Notes under the pieces: model-generated
Told to the model about the DNA's origin: nothing
The model's database searches: none
The model's input: the letters and a program-made list of their open reading frames with translations, nothing else
Part shown: piece after piece, positions 1 to 8,709 of the stretch
Numbering within the stretch: the stretch's first letter is position 1
Layout of the letters: each line of letters starts with the position of its first letter
Source: Kitasatospora sp. NBC_01250
Lineage (GTDB): Bacteria; Actinomycetota; Actinomycetes; Streptomycetales; Streptomycetaceae
Length of the DNA stretch: 64,000 bases
Assembly (NCBI RefSeq): GCF_036226465.1
Contig: NZ_CP108476.1
Coordinates: 8,060,001-8,124,000 of the forward strand
Direction: 5' to 3'
Translations under genes and position numbers: made by a program

Positions 1-20
1 GCTTGACAGAGAGTCAGTCA

Positions 21-37
21 TCCGCTGCGGCAGCGGA
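21..37. terminator. Small hairpin after the first gene
   Basis: The arms TCCGCTGC and GCAGCGGA face each other around one base, so in RNA about six pairs would close a short loop. It lies just past the stop of the leftward secreted-protein gene and could end its transcript. No T-tract follows. The remaining bases to the window edge show nothing recognisable. Confidence 0.35.
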
Positions 38-63
38 GTTCGGCCGCTGGCCGGGAGGTCAGG

Positions 64-954
64 TCACTGCAGGGTGACGATCGTGTGCATCCCCAGCACC
101 GCGTGCGGGACGCCGGTGCGCTCGTCGGGCACCATGCAGAGCAGCACGTAGCGCCCGGGCTGCAGGCCGTGCGCCTGCACCGAGGCGGTGTGGTCGCTGG
201 ACAGGGCGCCGAGTCCGGTGGCCGGCCCGGTGAACGGCGACTGGGCCGGGCGGCCGAGCTGCACGTTCCGCAGGTACTGCCCGATCTGCTCCTCGGTGGT
301 GTCCGCGCCGATCGGCCGCAGCTCCATCTCGTGGATCTGGTCGGACGCGTCGTGCACCAGGTAGGCCAGGTGGGCGTGGTCGACGTCCTCGGTCTGGAAG
401 CGCTGATCGTGCTCGATCACGATGCCGTCGTCGAAGCGGGCCTGGTTGGCGCTCTGCCCGTTGGTGCCGGCCAGGGTCAGCAGCTTGGCGACCGGGTGCG
501 CCGGGTCGTCGCGCAGCGCGGTGAGGTCGAGCAGGTAGACCGGGCCGGGTGCGATCTCCTCGGTGAACTGCTCGTGCACCTGCGGGGTGACCAGCGCTCC
601 GCCCAGCAGGTCCGCCTCCTGGTTCACGGCCCGGATGCCCTGGGCCGCGGTGTGCGGTGCGGAGCTGACGGCCTTGGCGAGGTCCTGGTAGACCTGTTCG
701 GGCGTCACGCCGTCGTGCGGGCGCAGCAGCTGGAGCTGCCGGCCGTTCGGGTCGTCCGTCTTGACCCGGAAGCTGACCAGGCCGCCCTTGGCGCTGTCCG
801 GCGCCTGCAGGCCCGAGGCGCCGATGCTCACCTCGATGGGGTGGTCCTCGGGGGAGGCGGCGCCGGCCACCCCGCTCGCGCCGAGGCTGGCCGTCAGGGC
901 GAGGGCCGAGACCGTCGCCGCCCGGGCCAGCCTTGTGAACACGTACTCCGACAT
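64..954 (-). CDS. Secreted protein of unknown function
   Basis: A 296-residue protein with a clear Sec-type signal peptide: positive N-terminus, hydrophobic stretch at about residues 12-28, and an Ala-rich cleavage region near residue 33 (VAGAAS). The mature part is soluble and rich in Asp, Gln and His, with no membrane segment. Its last 30 residues (GRYVLLCMVPDERTG then PHAVLGMH) resemble the strand-loop-strand end of cupredoxin-like domains, with Cys, His and Met present, but the spacing does not fit a standard type-1 copper site. The start is supported by GGAAGGATC a few bases upstream. It stands alone, with a 114 bp gap before the TetR gene stop. Export is well supported; function is unknown. 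Confidence 0.8.
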   Translation of the reverse strand: MSEYVFTRLARAATVSALALTASLGASGVAGAASPEDHPIEVSIGASGLQAPDSAKGGLVSFRVKTDDPNGRQLQLLRPHDGVTPEQVYQDLAKAVSSAPHTAAQGIRAVNQEADLLGGALVTPQVHEQFTEEIAPGPVYLLDLTALRDDPAHPVAKLLTLAGTNGQSANQARFDDGIVIEHDQRFQTEDVDHAHLAYLVHDASDQIHEMELRPIGADTTEEQIGQYLRNVQLGRPAQSPFTGPATGLGALSSDHTASVQAHGLQPGRYVLLCMVPDERTGVPHAVLGMHTIVTLQ

Positions 955-1068
955 GAAGATCCTTCCGACGGGTTGTCACCGGCGCGAAGCATCCCCCGCG
1001 GCGCTCGGCAGACCACCCGTGGCGCCAGAAGGCGACCGTTCGGACTATCGGTTCAGCGGATCGCCGGC

Positions 1069-1764
1069 TCAGCGGCGCGCCGGGCGCAGCGGCACACCGG
1101 TGGCGACCAGAGAGTCGTCCGCGGGCCGGTACGGCAGCGCCTGGTCGGCGGGGCGGAAGCCGGCCAGGTGCACGGCGAGGTAGCGGCGCCAGGCGTCGGG
1201 GGCCTGGCCGACGGTGTCCTCGATCAGGCTGCGCATCGACAGCACGCAGAGGTAGACGTCGGTCAGGGTCAGGTCGGTGCGGACGGTGCCGGCCTGCTGA
1301 GCCTGCTTCAGCAGCGCGTCGGCCGCCGCCCACAGCTCGGTGCGGCGGGTGTCGGCGGCCGGCGGGGCGATCTGCCACAGGCGTGAGAGGCAGCCGCAGT
1401 GTGCGGCCATCGCCCGGCCCATGTTCCACAGCGCGGCCTCCAGGGCCTGGCCGGGCGGTTCCTCGGCCAGCACCTGGCGGGTGCTGTCGAGCAGGTGGTC
1501 GAGGAACTCGTCGTTCAGCGCGGTGATCAGCGCGTCTTTGGTGGGGAAGCGCCGGTAGAGGGTGCCCATGCCGACCCCGGCCCGCCGGGCGATCTCCTCG
1601 ACCCCGGCGTCGGGGCCGAGTTCGGCGAAGACCTCCCAGGCGGCCCGCAGCAGCCGCTCCCGGTTCTGCGCCGCGTCACGGCGCAGCGCCTTGGCGCCGG
1701 TCGGTGTGGTGCCGGCCGGTGCGGGTCCGGCTGCGGCGGGTCCGCCTGGGGGGCTGGTGGTCAT
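1069..1764 (-). CDS. TetR-family transcriptional repressor
   Basis: A 231-residue TetR-type regulator. After a disordered N-terminus, the helix-turn-helix lies at about residues 53-80 (IARRAGVGMGTLYRRFPTKD, the usual TetR signature), followed by a helical ligand-binding domain. Its ATG overlaps the stop of the upstream MFS exporter gene in an ATGA, so the two are translationally coupled. TetR repressors linked to DHA2 exporters normally repress their own operon and are released by the exported compound. Two inverted repeats upstream of the exporter are candidate operators. The ligand cannot be read from sequence. Confidence 0.93.
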   Translation of the reverse strand: MTTSPPGGPAAAGPAPAGTTPTGAKALRRDAAQNRERLLRAAWEVFAELGPDAGVEEIARRAGVGMGTLYRRFPTKDALITALNDEFLDHLLDSTRQVLAEEPPGQALEAALWNMGRAMAAHCGCLSRLWQIAPPAADTRRTELWAAADALLKQAQQAGTVRTDLTLTDVYLCVLSMRSLIEDTVGQAPDAWRRYLAVHLAGFRPADQALPYRPADDSLVATGVPLRPARR

Positions 1765-3248
1765 GCGACGGTCGATTCCTCGGGTCCGGGTGCCTGGTTC
1801 GGTACGGCCCGGAGCTCCGGCCCGGCGTCCGCCGTGCCCGTGCGCCGGGTCGGGATGAGCAGCGCGGCGACCGCCGCGAGCACCGCGGCCCCGGTGAGGA
1901 ACCAGAACGTGCCGGTGTATCCCGAGTCCGGGGGGAACGGGTGGGTGGCGGTCACCCCGGAGGCCAGGATACTGGCCGCCACGCTGCTGCCGATCGCGCC
2001 ACCGATGGTGCGGATGTTGGCGTTCATGCCGCTGGCCACGCCGGTCTGCGCCGGCGGCACCGCCTCGACCACGATCGAGGACATCGAGGAGAAGGCCAGC
2101 CCCATGCCGATGCCCATCAGGCTGGAGGCCAGGTAGATCTGCCAGCCCCGGTCATGGGCCAGCGAGAGCAGCGCGAACGGCAGGATGGTGAACGTGCCGC
2201 CGACGACCAGCACCAGCTTGGAGCCGAACCGCGCGGCCAGCGGCCCGGTCAGCACGCCGAGCACGAACATGCCGATGGTCATCGGCAGCATGTAGACGCC
2301 CGACTGGGTGATGCTCGCGCTGAAGCCGTAGCCGGCCAGCTTGGCGGGGGTCTGCACCAGCTGCGGCAGGAAGGTCATCGCGGTGTACATCACGACGCCG
2401 AACAGCAGCGCGACCAGGTTCGCGGTCCAGACGGCGGGTATCCGCATCATCCGCATGTCGATCAGCGGTGCCTCGGAGCGCAGCTCGACCACGATCCAGA
2501 GCGCGGCGAAGACCACGGCGGCGGCGAACAGGCCGAGGATCCGGCCCGATCCCCAGCCCCAGCTCGGACCCTCGCTGACCGCGAGCAGCAGGGCGACCAG
2601 CCACACGGAGAGCAGCAGTGCCGCGCCCCAGCTGATCCGCCCGGGGGTGCGCACCGGGGACTCGGGGACGAACAGCAGGGTGGCGACGGTGGCGATGGCC
2701 GTCATGATCATCGGGAACCAGAAGAGCCAGTGGTAGTCCAGGTGGTCGACGATCGGACCGGCCAGCAGCAGGCCCAGGCCGCCGCCCACCGCGGTGAGCG
2801 CGGCGGTGACGCCCACCGCACCGCGCACCCGGGCAGCCGGGAACTCGTCGCGGATGATGCCGAAGGCCAGCGGCAGCACGCCGCCGCCCAGGCCCTGGAT
2901 GACCCGGGCGACGATCATCAGGCCGATCGAGTTCGACAGGCCGGCCAGCGCGGAGCCCGCGGTCAGCGCCACCAGCGTGACCACGAGCATCCGCTCCTTG
3001 CCGGCCTTGTCGCCGATCCTGCCCAGGATCGGCGTGGCGACGGAGGCCGACAGCAGATAGCCGGTCATCAGCCAGGTGGCGGTGTCCTGGCTGGTGTGCA
3101 GGTGCTGCATCAGGGTCGCGAGCACCGGGATGATCAGCGACTGCAGCAGCGAGTAGGCCGCGACCCCGAGGAGCAGCACGGCGAAGGTGACGTTGTAGTG
3201 CGGGCGGGCCTTGGTCTGAGCCGTGGCCGCCGTGGAAGTCCGAGCCAT
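1761..3248 (-). CDS. MFS drug exporter, DHA2 (EmrB/QacA) type
   Basis: A 495-residue multipass inner-membrane protein with about 14 hydrophobic segments, the expected size and topology for DHA2 proton-driven exporters. The motif-A-like loop is visible in GRIGDKAGKERM (about residue 77), and the motif-C-like segment near AALTAVGGGLGLLLAGP matches antiporters. It is first in a two-gene operon with the TetR gene (ATGA overlap). The short leader before its ATG has no strong ribosome-binding site; instead GGGGCCCACACC lies directly upstream and is half of a long-range inverted repeat. Likely role: efflux of a toxic or self-made hydrophobic compound under TetR control. Substrate unknown. Confidence 0.93.
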   Translation of the reverse strand: MARTSTAATAQTKARPHYNVTFAVLLLGVAAYSLLQSLIIPVLATLMQHLHTSQDTATWLMTGYLLSASVATPILGRIGDKAGKERMLVVTLVALTAGSALAGLSNSIGLMIVARVIQGLGGGVLPLAFGIIRDEFPAARVRGAVGVTAALTAVGGGLGLLLAGPIVDHLDYHWLFWFPMIMTAIATVATLLFVPESPVRTPGRISWGAALLLSVWLVALLLAVSEGPSWGWGSGRILGLFAAAVVFAALWIVVELRSEAPLIDMRMMRIPAVWTANLVALLFGVVMYTAMTFLPQLVQTPAKLAGYGFSASITQSGVYMLPMTIGMFVLGVLTGPLAARFGSKLVLVVGGTFTILPFALLSLAHDRGWQIYLASSLMGIGMGLAFSSMSSIVVEAVPPAQTGVASGMNANIRTIGGAIGSSVAASILASGVTATHPFPPDSGYTGTFWFLTGAAVLAAVAALLIPTRRTGTADAGPELRAVPNQAPGPEESTVA

Positions 3249-3249
3249 A

Positions 3250-3353
3250 GGTGTGGGCCCCAGGTGGGTAGGAAGCGGAGATTCAACTCCGGATAAGCAG
3301 GCTCAAGGAAGCTAGCAGAACCGGAGAGAGGACTCCGCATCGGGGCCCACACC
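3250..3353. repeat. Long-range 12 bp inverted repeat around the exporter promoter
   Basis: GGTGTGGGCCCC at 3250-3261 is the exact reverse complement of GGGGCCCACACC at 3342-3353, with 80 bases between. One arm directly abuts the exporter start codon and the other lies just past the phospholipase stop. A leftward transcript crossing this region could fold the arms together and hide the exporter start. Whether this is a regulatory fold, a terminator or chance is open. Confidence 0.4.
3276..3337. promoter_or_regulatory. Two candidate TetR operators (CGGAG-N6-CTCCG)
   Basis: Two copies of the same palindrome, CGGAG-N6-CTCCG, occur at 3276-3291 and 3322-3337 in the short region upstream of the exporter/TetR operon. 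The six-base spacers differ (ATTCAA and AGAGGA), so the arms are conserved and the centres are not, as expected for a protein-binding site. TetR regulators usually bind such paired palindromes in their own promoter. Binding is inferred from position and symmetry only. Confidence 0.45.
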
Positions 3354-3376
3354 GTGTGGCGGCTCGGCCCGCCGAC

Positions 3377-5524
3377 TCAGCCGGCTGCCGGCCCCGGGTC
3401 GCTGGTGCTGTGGTCACCGTTCTCCAGGTGACCGGCGTAGCGGCGCTCGAAGAGCGCGCCGTCCACCGCGCTCACCTGCACGTCGTACCAGTTGCCCTGG
3501 CCGCCGGTGTGCCAGCTGTACTCCAGGGTGTCGTGCGCCTTCAGCACCCGGGTGACCTGTGCCTTGCCGTCGCGCTGGTAGGAGTTGGCCACCCGTACCG
3601 TGCGCCGGTCCTTGCCGTGGTTGCGGATGCGCACCCGGACCTCGTCCCGGCCGCTCTCCGAGAACGTCACCGACAGGTCCTCGCCGCCCTGGCCCTGGAA
3701 CTCGAAGAGGCTGCCGTTGGGTCCGTGGGCGGCCAGCTGGTAGGGCTCGCCGGCGGACACCGTCCAGAAGTCCTGCAGCGTGTCGTGCGCGGCGACGGTG
3801 TAGCGCCGCGGCGCCGCGGTGGGGTGCTGCCGGTCCTGGACCTGGAAGGCGGCGCCGATCCTGCCGTGGTTGCGCAGCTTGAGCTGGACCTTGCCGCTCT
3901 CCCGCGGGCCCTCGTTGACCAGCGCCCGGTAGCCCAGCGGGCGGGCCGGGCGGGTGCCGGGCTCCTGGGCGGGCATCGTCTGCGGCACCGCCACGCTGTA
4001 GGGCTTGCCCTGGCCCGCGATCGGCGCCGGCACCTGGAAGTGCACCGGGGTCGGGTCGGCCTTGCCCTTGAAGTCGAACATCGAGGTGAGGTCGCCGCAG
4101 ACGGCCCGGCGCCAGTCGCTGATGTACGGCGAGGCGATGCCGAAGCGCTGCTCCAGGAAGCGCAGCACCGAGGTGTGGTCGAAGGTCTCCGAGCAGACGT
4201 AACCACCGCGCGACCAGGGCGAGATGGCGATCATCGGCACCCGCGGGCCGAGGCCGATGGGCTGCAGCCCGGTGGGGCCCACGGTGCCGGCCGGGCTGGT
4301 CCACGGACGGCTCGTCATGTCCAGGAACTCGTCCTGCAGACTGGCCGCCAGGCTCTCGGAGACCATGCCCTCGCCGCCGGGCGCGCTGTGCAGCGGCGGC
4401 ACCGGGGGCAGCACGTGGTCGAAGAGGCCGTCGTTCTCGTCGTAGTCGAGCAGCAGCACGGTGCTGCCCCACACCTCCGGGTCGGCGGTCAGCGCCTCCA
4501 TCACCAGGTTGATGTAGTAGGCGCCGTCCGTGGGCGAGGAGGACGGGTGCTCGGAGTACTGGGCCGGCGGGACGATCCAGGTCACCTGGGGGAGCGTGCC
4601 GTTCTTCACGTCCTGGGCGAACTCGACCAGCGTGTGGTCGCTGGCGCCCTTCTGGACCAGCGGGCTGTTGGGATCGGCGCCGTCGGCGGGCTGGAAGTTG
4701 TGGAAGAACATCAGCGAGTTGTCGGTGAAGTTGTCCGTGGGCTGGCCGGGGATCCCGCTGCCGCCCTGGTACAGCTTCCAGCTGACGCCCGCCTGCTCCA
4801 GCAGCTCGGGGTAGGTGGTCCAGGTGTAGCCGTTGGTGTCGTCCCGCTCGCCGGTGGCCGGGCCGTTGAGCTTGGTCTTGCCGTAGACGTTGCGCGGGTC
4901 CATCGTGCCGGTCCACAGGTAGATCCGGTTGGGCGCGGTGTCGGCGTGCACGGAGCAGTGATAGGCGTCGCCGATGGTGAACGCCTCGGCCAGCGCGTAG
5001 TGGTAGAGCAGGTCCTGCCGCTTGAGGTGGCCCATCGTCAGGACGTCCTGCTTCTGGGTGACCCAGGAGTCCCAGCGCCCCTCGTTCCAGGCCTGGTGGC
5101 CGCTGGGCCAGCCGTGGTCGGTGCCCGCGGTGTGCTCGGTGGTGCTGCGCGGGTCGATGTACCAGGGCAGCACCTCGCTCTCGCTCGCCGGCAGGTTGCG
5201 GCCCTGGTAGCGGGCGGTCCTGATGGTGCTGACCGGCTGGTGGAAGACCGGCTTGCCGTTGGGCAGCAGCGCCGGCCGCGGGTCGGCGAAGCCGCGCACG
5301 CCGCGCAGGGTGCCGAAGTAGTGGTCGAAGGAGCGGTTCTCCTGCATCAGGATCACCACGTGCTGGACGTCCTTGATGGACCTGGTGCGGGAGATGGCGG
5401 GCAGCGCCATCGCCTTGGCGATGGCCGGCGGGAACATCGACAGGCCGGCCGCGGCGGCACCCGCGCCGCCGAGCTGGAGGAACCTGCGACGGCCGAGCTG
5501 GGGGGAGGTCTCGGAGGAACCCAT
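3377..5524 (-). CDS. Phospholipase C, phosphocholine-specific, Tat-exported
   Basis: A 715-residue secreted enzyme expected to split phosphatidylcholine or related lipids into diacylglycerol and phosphocholine. The N-terminus has a twin-arginine signal (GRRRFLQLGG at residues 11-20, then an Ala-rich hydrophobic region), so export is by the Tat route in folded form. The phosphoesterase domain begins with QENRSFDHYFGT at about residues 61-72, the family hallmark containing metal and substrate contacts. The last 200 residues look like the two C-terminal beta domains (DUF756-type) usual in this family. Length matches the family. The gene is divergent from an orphan response regulator. A paralogue lies at 27.6-29.6 kb and shares a 16-base upstream element. 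Confidence 0.95.
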   Translation of the reverse strand: MGSSETSPQLGRRRFLQLGGAGAAAAGLSMFPPAIAKAMALPAISRTRSIKDVQHVVILMQENRSFDHYFGTLRGVRGFADPRPALLPNGKPVFHQPVSTIRTARYQGRNLPASESEVLPWYIDPRSTTEHTAGTDHGWPSGHQAWNEGRWDSWVTQKQDVLTMGHLKRQDLLYHYALAEAFTIGDAYHCSVHADTAPNRIYLWTGTMDPRNVYGKTKLNGPATGERDDTNGYTWTTYPELLEQAGVSWKLYQGGSGIPGQPTDNFTDNSLMFFHNFQPADGADPNSPLVQKGASDHTLVEFAQDVKNGTLPQVTWIVPPAQYSEHPSSSPTDGAYYINLVMEALTADPEVWGSTVLLLDYDENDGLFDHVLPPVPPLHSAPGGEGMVSESLAASLQDEFLDMTSRPWTSPAGTVGPTGLQPIGLGPRVPMIAISPWSRGGYVCSETFDHTSVLRFLEQRFGIASPYISDWRRAVCGDLTSMFDFKGKADPTPVHFQVPAPIAGQGKPYSVAVPQTMPAQEPGTRPARPLGYRALVNEGPRESGKVQLKLRNHGRIGAAFQVQDRQHPTAAPRRYTVAAHDTLQDFWTVSAGEPYQLAAHGPNGSLFEFQGQGGEDLSVTFSESGRDEVRVRIRNHGKDRRTVRVANSYQRDGKAQVTRVLKAHDTLEYSWHTGGQGNWYDVQVSAVDGALFERRYAGHLENGDHSTSDPGPAAG

Positions 5525-5545
5525 GGATCTGCCATTTCTGAGCGG

Positions 5546-5561
5546 ACTTGGCTGGACAACT
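5546..5561 (-). promoter_or_regulatory. 16-base element shared by both phospholipase C genes
   Basis: Read on the minus strand this is AGTTGTCCAGCCAAGT, ending 21 bases before the phospholipase ATG. The same 16 bases occur 57 bases before the second phospholipase C gene. The regions around the two copies are otherwise unalike, so the match is unlikely to be remnant homology. It is a candidate activator or repressor site; the factor is unknown. Confidence 0.45.
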
Positions 5562-5776
5562 AAAACCCTTCAGTTGACGGGGGACCAGGAGGGGGCGGGC
5601 AGGGGGCGGCCACGTGAGCATCGGTACAACTTTGACTTCGTGCACGGCGCTTCCCTTTCGGGCACGGTGGCTGTCGTGTAGTGCCGGCCGATGGAACCGG
5701 AGGTGCTGCTTCCGGCGTCCTTGTCCGCTGGTTGCCCGGTCGGTGGCCGCGTTCCCGGGTGGAGAGGGTGGACGGT

Positions 5777-6484
5777 GTGAGTGGCGGGCTGCGGGTGCTG
5801 GTCGTCGACGACGATCCCGAGGTGCGCGAGGCGGTGGAGACCGGCCTCGCGGTCGAGGGCTACCAGGTGCGCGGCGCCGCCGACGGGCTGACCGCGCTGA
5901 CCGAGGTCGCCGCCTGGCAGCCGGACGCGCTGGTGCTGGACGTGATGATGCCGGTACTGGACGGGCTGGCGGTCTGCCGCCGGCTGCGCGGGCTCGGGGA
6001 CCAGCTGCCGATCATCGTGCTCACCGCGCGGGACTCGGTCAGCGACCGGGTGGACGGGCTGGACGCGGGGGCCGACGACTACCTGGTCAAGCCGTTCGCA
6101 CTGGACGAACTCACCGCCCGGCTGCGCGCGGTGCTGCGCCGCACCGCGCCCGACGCAGGGGAGCGCGAGGGGCGGCACGGCCGGGACGGCGGGGGCTTCG
6201 AGGACCTGACGGTGGACCCCGTCGCCCGCACCGGCAGCCGCCGCGGGCGCCCGCTGTCCTTCTCGCGCACCGAGTTCGCCCTGCTGGAGCTGTTGCTGCG
6301 CCACCCCGGGCAGGTGCTCGCCCGGGAGACGATCATGGAGCGGGTCTGGGGCACCGACTTCGGCCCCGCCTCCAACTCGCTGGCGGTGTACATCGGTTAC
6401 CTGCGCCGCAAGCTGGAGGCGGGGGGCGAGCCGCGCCTGGTGCACACCGTGCACGGGGTGGGGTACCGGCTGGACGTGCGCTGA
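5777..6484 (+). CDS. Orphan OmpR-family response regulator
   Basis: A 235-residue two-domain response regulator. The receiver domain has the acidic pocket (DDD at 11-13), the phosphoacceptor Asp at about 55 (LVLDVMMP) and the conserved Lys in YLVKPF. After a Gly/Arg-rich linker comes a winged-helix DNA-binding domain ending in the usual HTVHGVGYRLD. The GTG at 5777 is chosen because GGAGAGG sits nine bases upstream; an in-frame upstream start at 5681 adds residues outside the receiver fold. No histidine kinase gene is next to it: the next gene is on the other strand. It is divergent from the phospholipase C gene, which it could plausibly control. Confidence 0.92.
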   Translation: MSGGLRVLVVDDDPEVREAVETGLAVEGYQVRGAADGLTALTEVAAWQPDALVLDVMMPVLDGLAVCRRLRGLGDQLPIIVLTARDSVSDRVDGLDAGADDYLVKPFALDELTARLRAVLRRTAPDAGEREGRHGRDGGGFEDLTVDPVARTGSRRGRPLSFSRTEFALLELLLRHPGQVLARETIMERVWGTDFGPASNSLAVYIGYLRRKLEAGGEPRLVHTVHGVGYRLDVR

Positions 6485-6565
6485 GCCCGTGCCGCCGGAG
6501 TCCGCTGCCGCGGGGGCCCCTCGGGCCGCCGCCGTCCGTCCGCCGCCGTCCGTCCCGGCGCCGCG

Positions 6566-8617
6566 CTACTTCAGCGGTGCCTGCGGCAGCGTGGTCGGGC
6601 AGAGCCGGCGCGGCTGCCGGTCGCCCTTGAGCTTGGCGTCCACGCAGCCGCCCGGCAGCGCGTCCGCGCCCGAACCGTACGCGCTGGTACCGAAGTTGGC
6701 GGTGACCTGGAGCACGCCGTCGCCGAAGGCGGTCTGCTGCACCTGGTGGTCGGCGCTCAGGTAGCGGAAGCCGGTCATCGGCTGCGTTCCGGCGGCTTCG
6801 TGCAGTGGTGCGAAGTACTGCTGCAGTGCGGCCAGTTGCTTGCCGTCGGTGTTCAGCGTCGGGCCGTTGAGGACCAGGTTGAGCGGGGTGTTCTGCAGGA
6901 CCGCCTGGAGCGCCCGGGTGGTCTCCAGGGCGGGGAGCTTGGTGTAGGACAGCTCCCAGCGGTCCAGGTTGACCTGGACGTCGTGCAGCGCGGTCTCCAG
7001 CAGCGGGATCCGGTAGGCGGGGTCGAACATCTCCTTGGCCAGGTCGGCCGGCAGGTCGGCCGGCTTGAAGAAGATGCCCGGCCCGCCGGCCGGTGCGTAG
7101 CCGCCCCAGACGTCCTTGTTCTTCTCCAGCGGCCACAGCCCGTCCGCCGGCGGGGTCAGCGAGCCGTGGCTGAAGGCGATGACCGGGCTCGCCCAGCTGT
7201 GCGCGGCCTCCGAGCCGAGCACCAGCTTGTCCGGGCCGGACAGTTGGCGCATCCGGGCGATCCGGTTGGCCTCGTCCTGCTGCTGGTTCATCGGGTGGTC
7301 GGCGCTGTAGTCGTCGTACAGCTCGCCCGCCGCATCGACGTCCAGGAAGTAGCTGTTCGACCCGTTGGCGGTCATCTGCGCGGTGCGCTGGGCGAGGACG
7401 TCACCGTGCTGCGCGAAGGCCTGCGAGCTGAGGTAGCAGCCGCGGTCGTGGAAGCCCGCGAGCACCGAGCCGTCCTGCTGGTGCACGCAGTAGTCCGGGT
7501 AGACCGGGGTCGGCCAGACGGAGGTGGGCGCGTCGGCGGTGCTCGGGTCCTGCCCGTTGGCGAACGAGTCGTAGGGGCCGACCAGATAGCCCGCCTGCTT
7601 GGCAGCGGCCACCGCGGCGGCGTCCATCGGCTGGTCGTCGGCGTCGTAGCCGAGCCAGAGCCGGGACAGGCCCAGCGCCTGCATCTGCTGCACGCCCTGC
7701 GCGGTGCGGGCGCTGCCCCAGGTGTAGGCGTGGAAGGCGCCGAGCAGCTTGCCGACCTCCGGGTTGGCGGCGATCTTGCTCTGCAGGGTGACCAGTTGGC
7801 CGTGCTCGTCCAGCCAGCGGCGGTAGTCCTGCGCGGGGGCGACGGGGGAGGGGTTGGTGAGGGCGAAGGTGACGGTGTAGTCCTGGGTGCCCGCGCGCCG
7901 GGAGAAGGTGTGCACGGCGGTGCCGCGCAGCCGGCCGTCCTGCGAGGCGAGGCCGAGCGAGGTGCCGATCGGCTGCGGGACCAGGTAGCTGACGCCCTGG
8001 CCGCCCAGCGTGTAGCCCCACAGCGGCATGCTGAGGTCGGCTTCGAGGTCGTAGCTCTTTCCGGCCACCCCGGTGTCGGTGGAGTTCCAGAACGGGTCGC
8101 CGACCGGCAGGCCCAGCCCCTCGCCGCTCGGCAACTGCAGCTGGGTGGCGGCCGGATCGGTGCCGGTGACCGGCCAGGGCAGGGTGGCGCCGTCCCGCTC
8201 GTTGTGGACGGTCACCTGCAGCCGGCCGCGCACCGCGGCGGCGGTGACGCTCAGGCCGTGCTCCGGCAGCGTCCAACTCGCGCTGCCGCCCCGTACGGTG
8301 ACCCGGCCGGGCTGCCCCAGCGGCTGCGCCGCGGGGGCCGAGAGCGTCAGGGTGCGCCCGTCACGGCCGCGCGCGGTCAGCGCGAGCGTGTCGGTCCGCA
8401 ACTGCGCGAGACCGCCGTTGACCGGGATCTCCAGCAGGGTGCCGTGCAGGCGGATCGCGGCGTCGCCGTGTGCCGCGCCCGTGGGCCGGGCACTCGCGCC
8501 GTAGGCGGTGGACCAGGTGGTGCCGGTCAGGGTGCAGGCGCTCACCAGGGCGAGCGCCGCCAGCGCCGCCCGGCGTCGGGTGCGGGTGGCCGGTCGGCGG
8601 GGGATCGTGGTTGTCAT
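6566..8617 (-). CDS. Lipoprotein glycoside hydrolase (GH101/GH129-like)
   Basis: A 683-residue exported protein. Basic N-terminus (RRPATRTRRR), hydrophobic segment and a lipobox LVSAC with Cys at residue 28 indicate a lipoprotein. The next 200 residues are beta-rich, like the N-terminal sandwich of large glycosidases; then comes an alpha/beta region with motifs such as SYFLDVDAAGELYDDYS and LGSEAAHSW that fit a TIM-barrel glycosidase related to the GH101/GH129 group. Exact family and sugar substrate cannot be fixed by eye. The ATG at 8617 is preferred because it places the lipobox correctly, although no clear ribosome-binding site precedes it; an upstream in-frame start at 8716 would add a hydrophilic stretch. 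Confidence 0.78.
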   Translation of the reverse strand: MTTTIPRRPATRTRRRAALAALALVSACTLTGTTWSTAYGASARPTGAAHGDAAIRLHGTLLEIPVNGGLAQLRTDTLALTARGRDGRTLTLSAPAAQPLGQPGRVTVRGGSASWTLPEHGLSVTAAAVRGRLQVTVHNERDGATLPWPVTGTDPAATQLQLPSGEGLGLPVGDPFWNSTDTGVAGKSYDLEADLSMPLWGYTLGGQGVSYLVPQPIGTSLGLASQDGRLRGTAVHTFSRRAGTQDYTVTFALTNPSPVAPAQDYRRWLDEHGQLVTLQSKIAANPEVGKLLGAFHAYTWGSARTAQGVQQMQALGLSRLWLGYDADDQPMDAAAVAAAKQAGYLVGPYDSFANGQDPSTADAPTSVWPTPVYPDYCVHQQDGSVLAGFHDRGCYLSSQAFAQHGDVLAQRTAQMTANGSNSYFLDVDAAGELYDDYSADHPMNQQQDEANRIARMRQLSGPDKLVLGSEAAHSWASPVIAFSHGSLTPPADGLWPLEKNKDVWGGYAPAGGPGIFFKPADLPADLAKEMFDPAYRIPLLETALHDVQVNLDRWELSYTKLPALETTRALQAVLQNTPLNLVLNGPTLNTDGKQLAALQQYFAPLHEAAGTQPMTGFRYLSADHQVQQTAFGDGVLQVTANFGTSAYGSGADALPGGCVDAKLKGDRQPRRLCPTTLPQAPLK

Positions 8618-8642
8618 GCGGAGAAAGGATGCTGACTGGTCA

Positions 8643-8657
8643 TAAGAGCTGCTCTTA
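8643..8657. promoter_or_regulatory. Palindrome TAAGAGC-N-GCTCTTA between divergent genes
   Basis: A perfect seven-base inverted repeat around one central base, 25 bases upstream of the glycosidase start and 52 bases before the divergent small gene. It is AT-richer than its surroundings and could be an operator serving one or both genes. No matching regulator is recognisable here. Confidence 0.4.
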
Positions 8658-8709
8658 GGAACATCTGTGGGCGGCACGGTGGGCGGCGTGGGAGCGGTAC
8701 GGTGACGGG

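Noticed and set aside
1761..3296. Long plus-strand frame antisense to the MFS gene
   Set aside because: It reads as low-complexity Gly/Arg/Gln/His sequence, the usual shadow of a hydrophobic GC-rich gene on the other strand.
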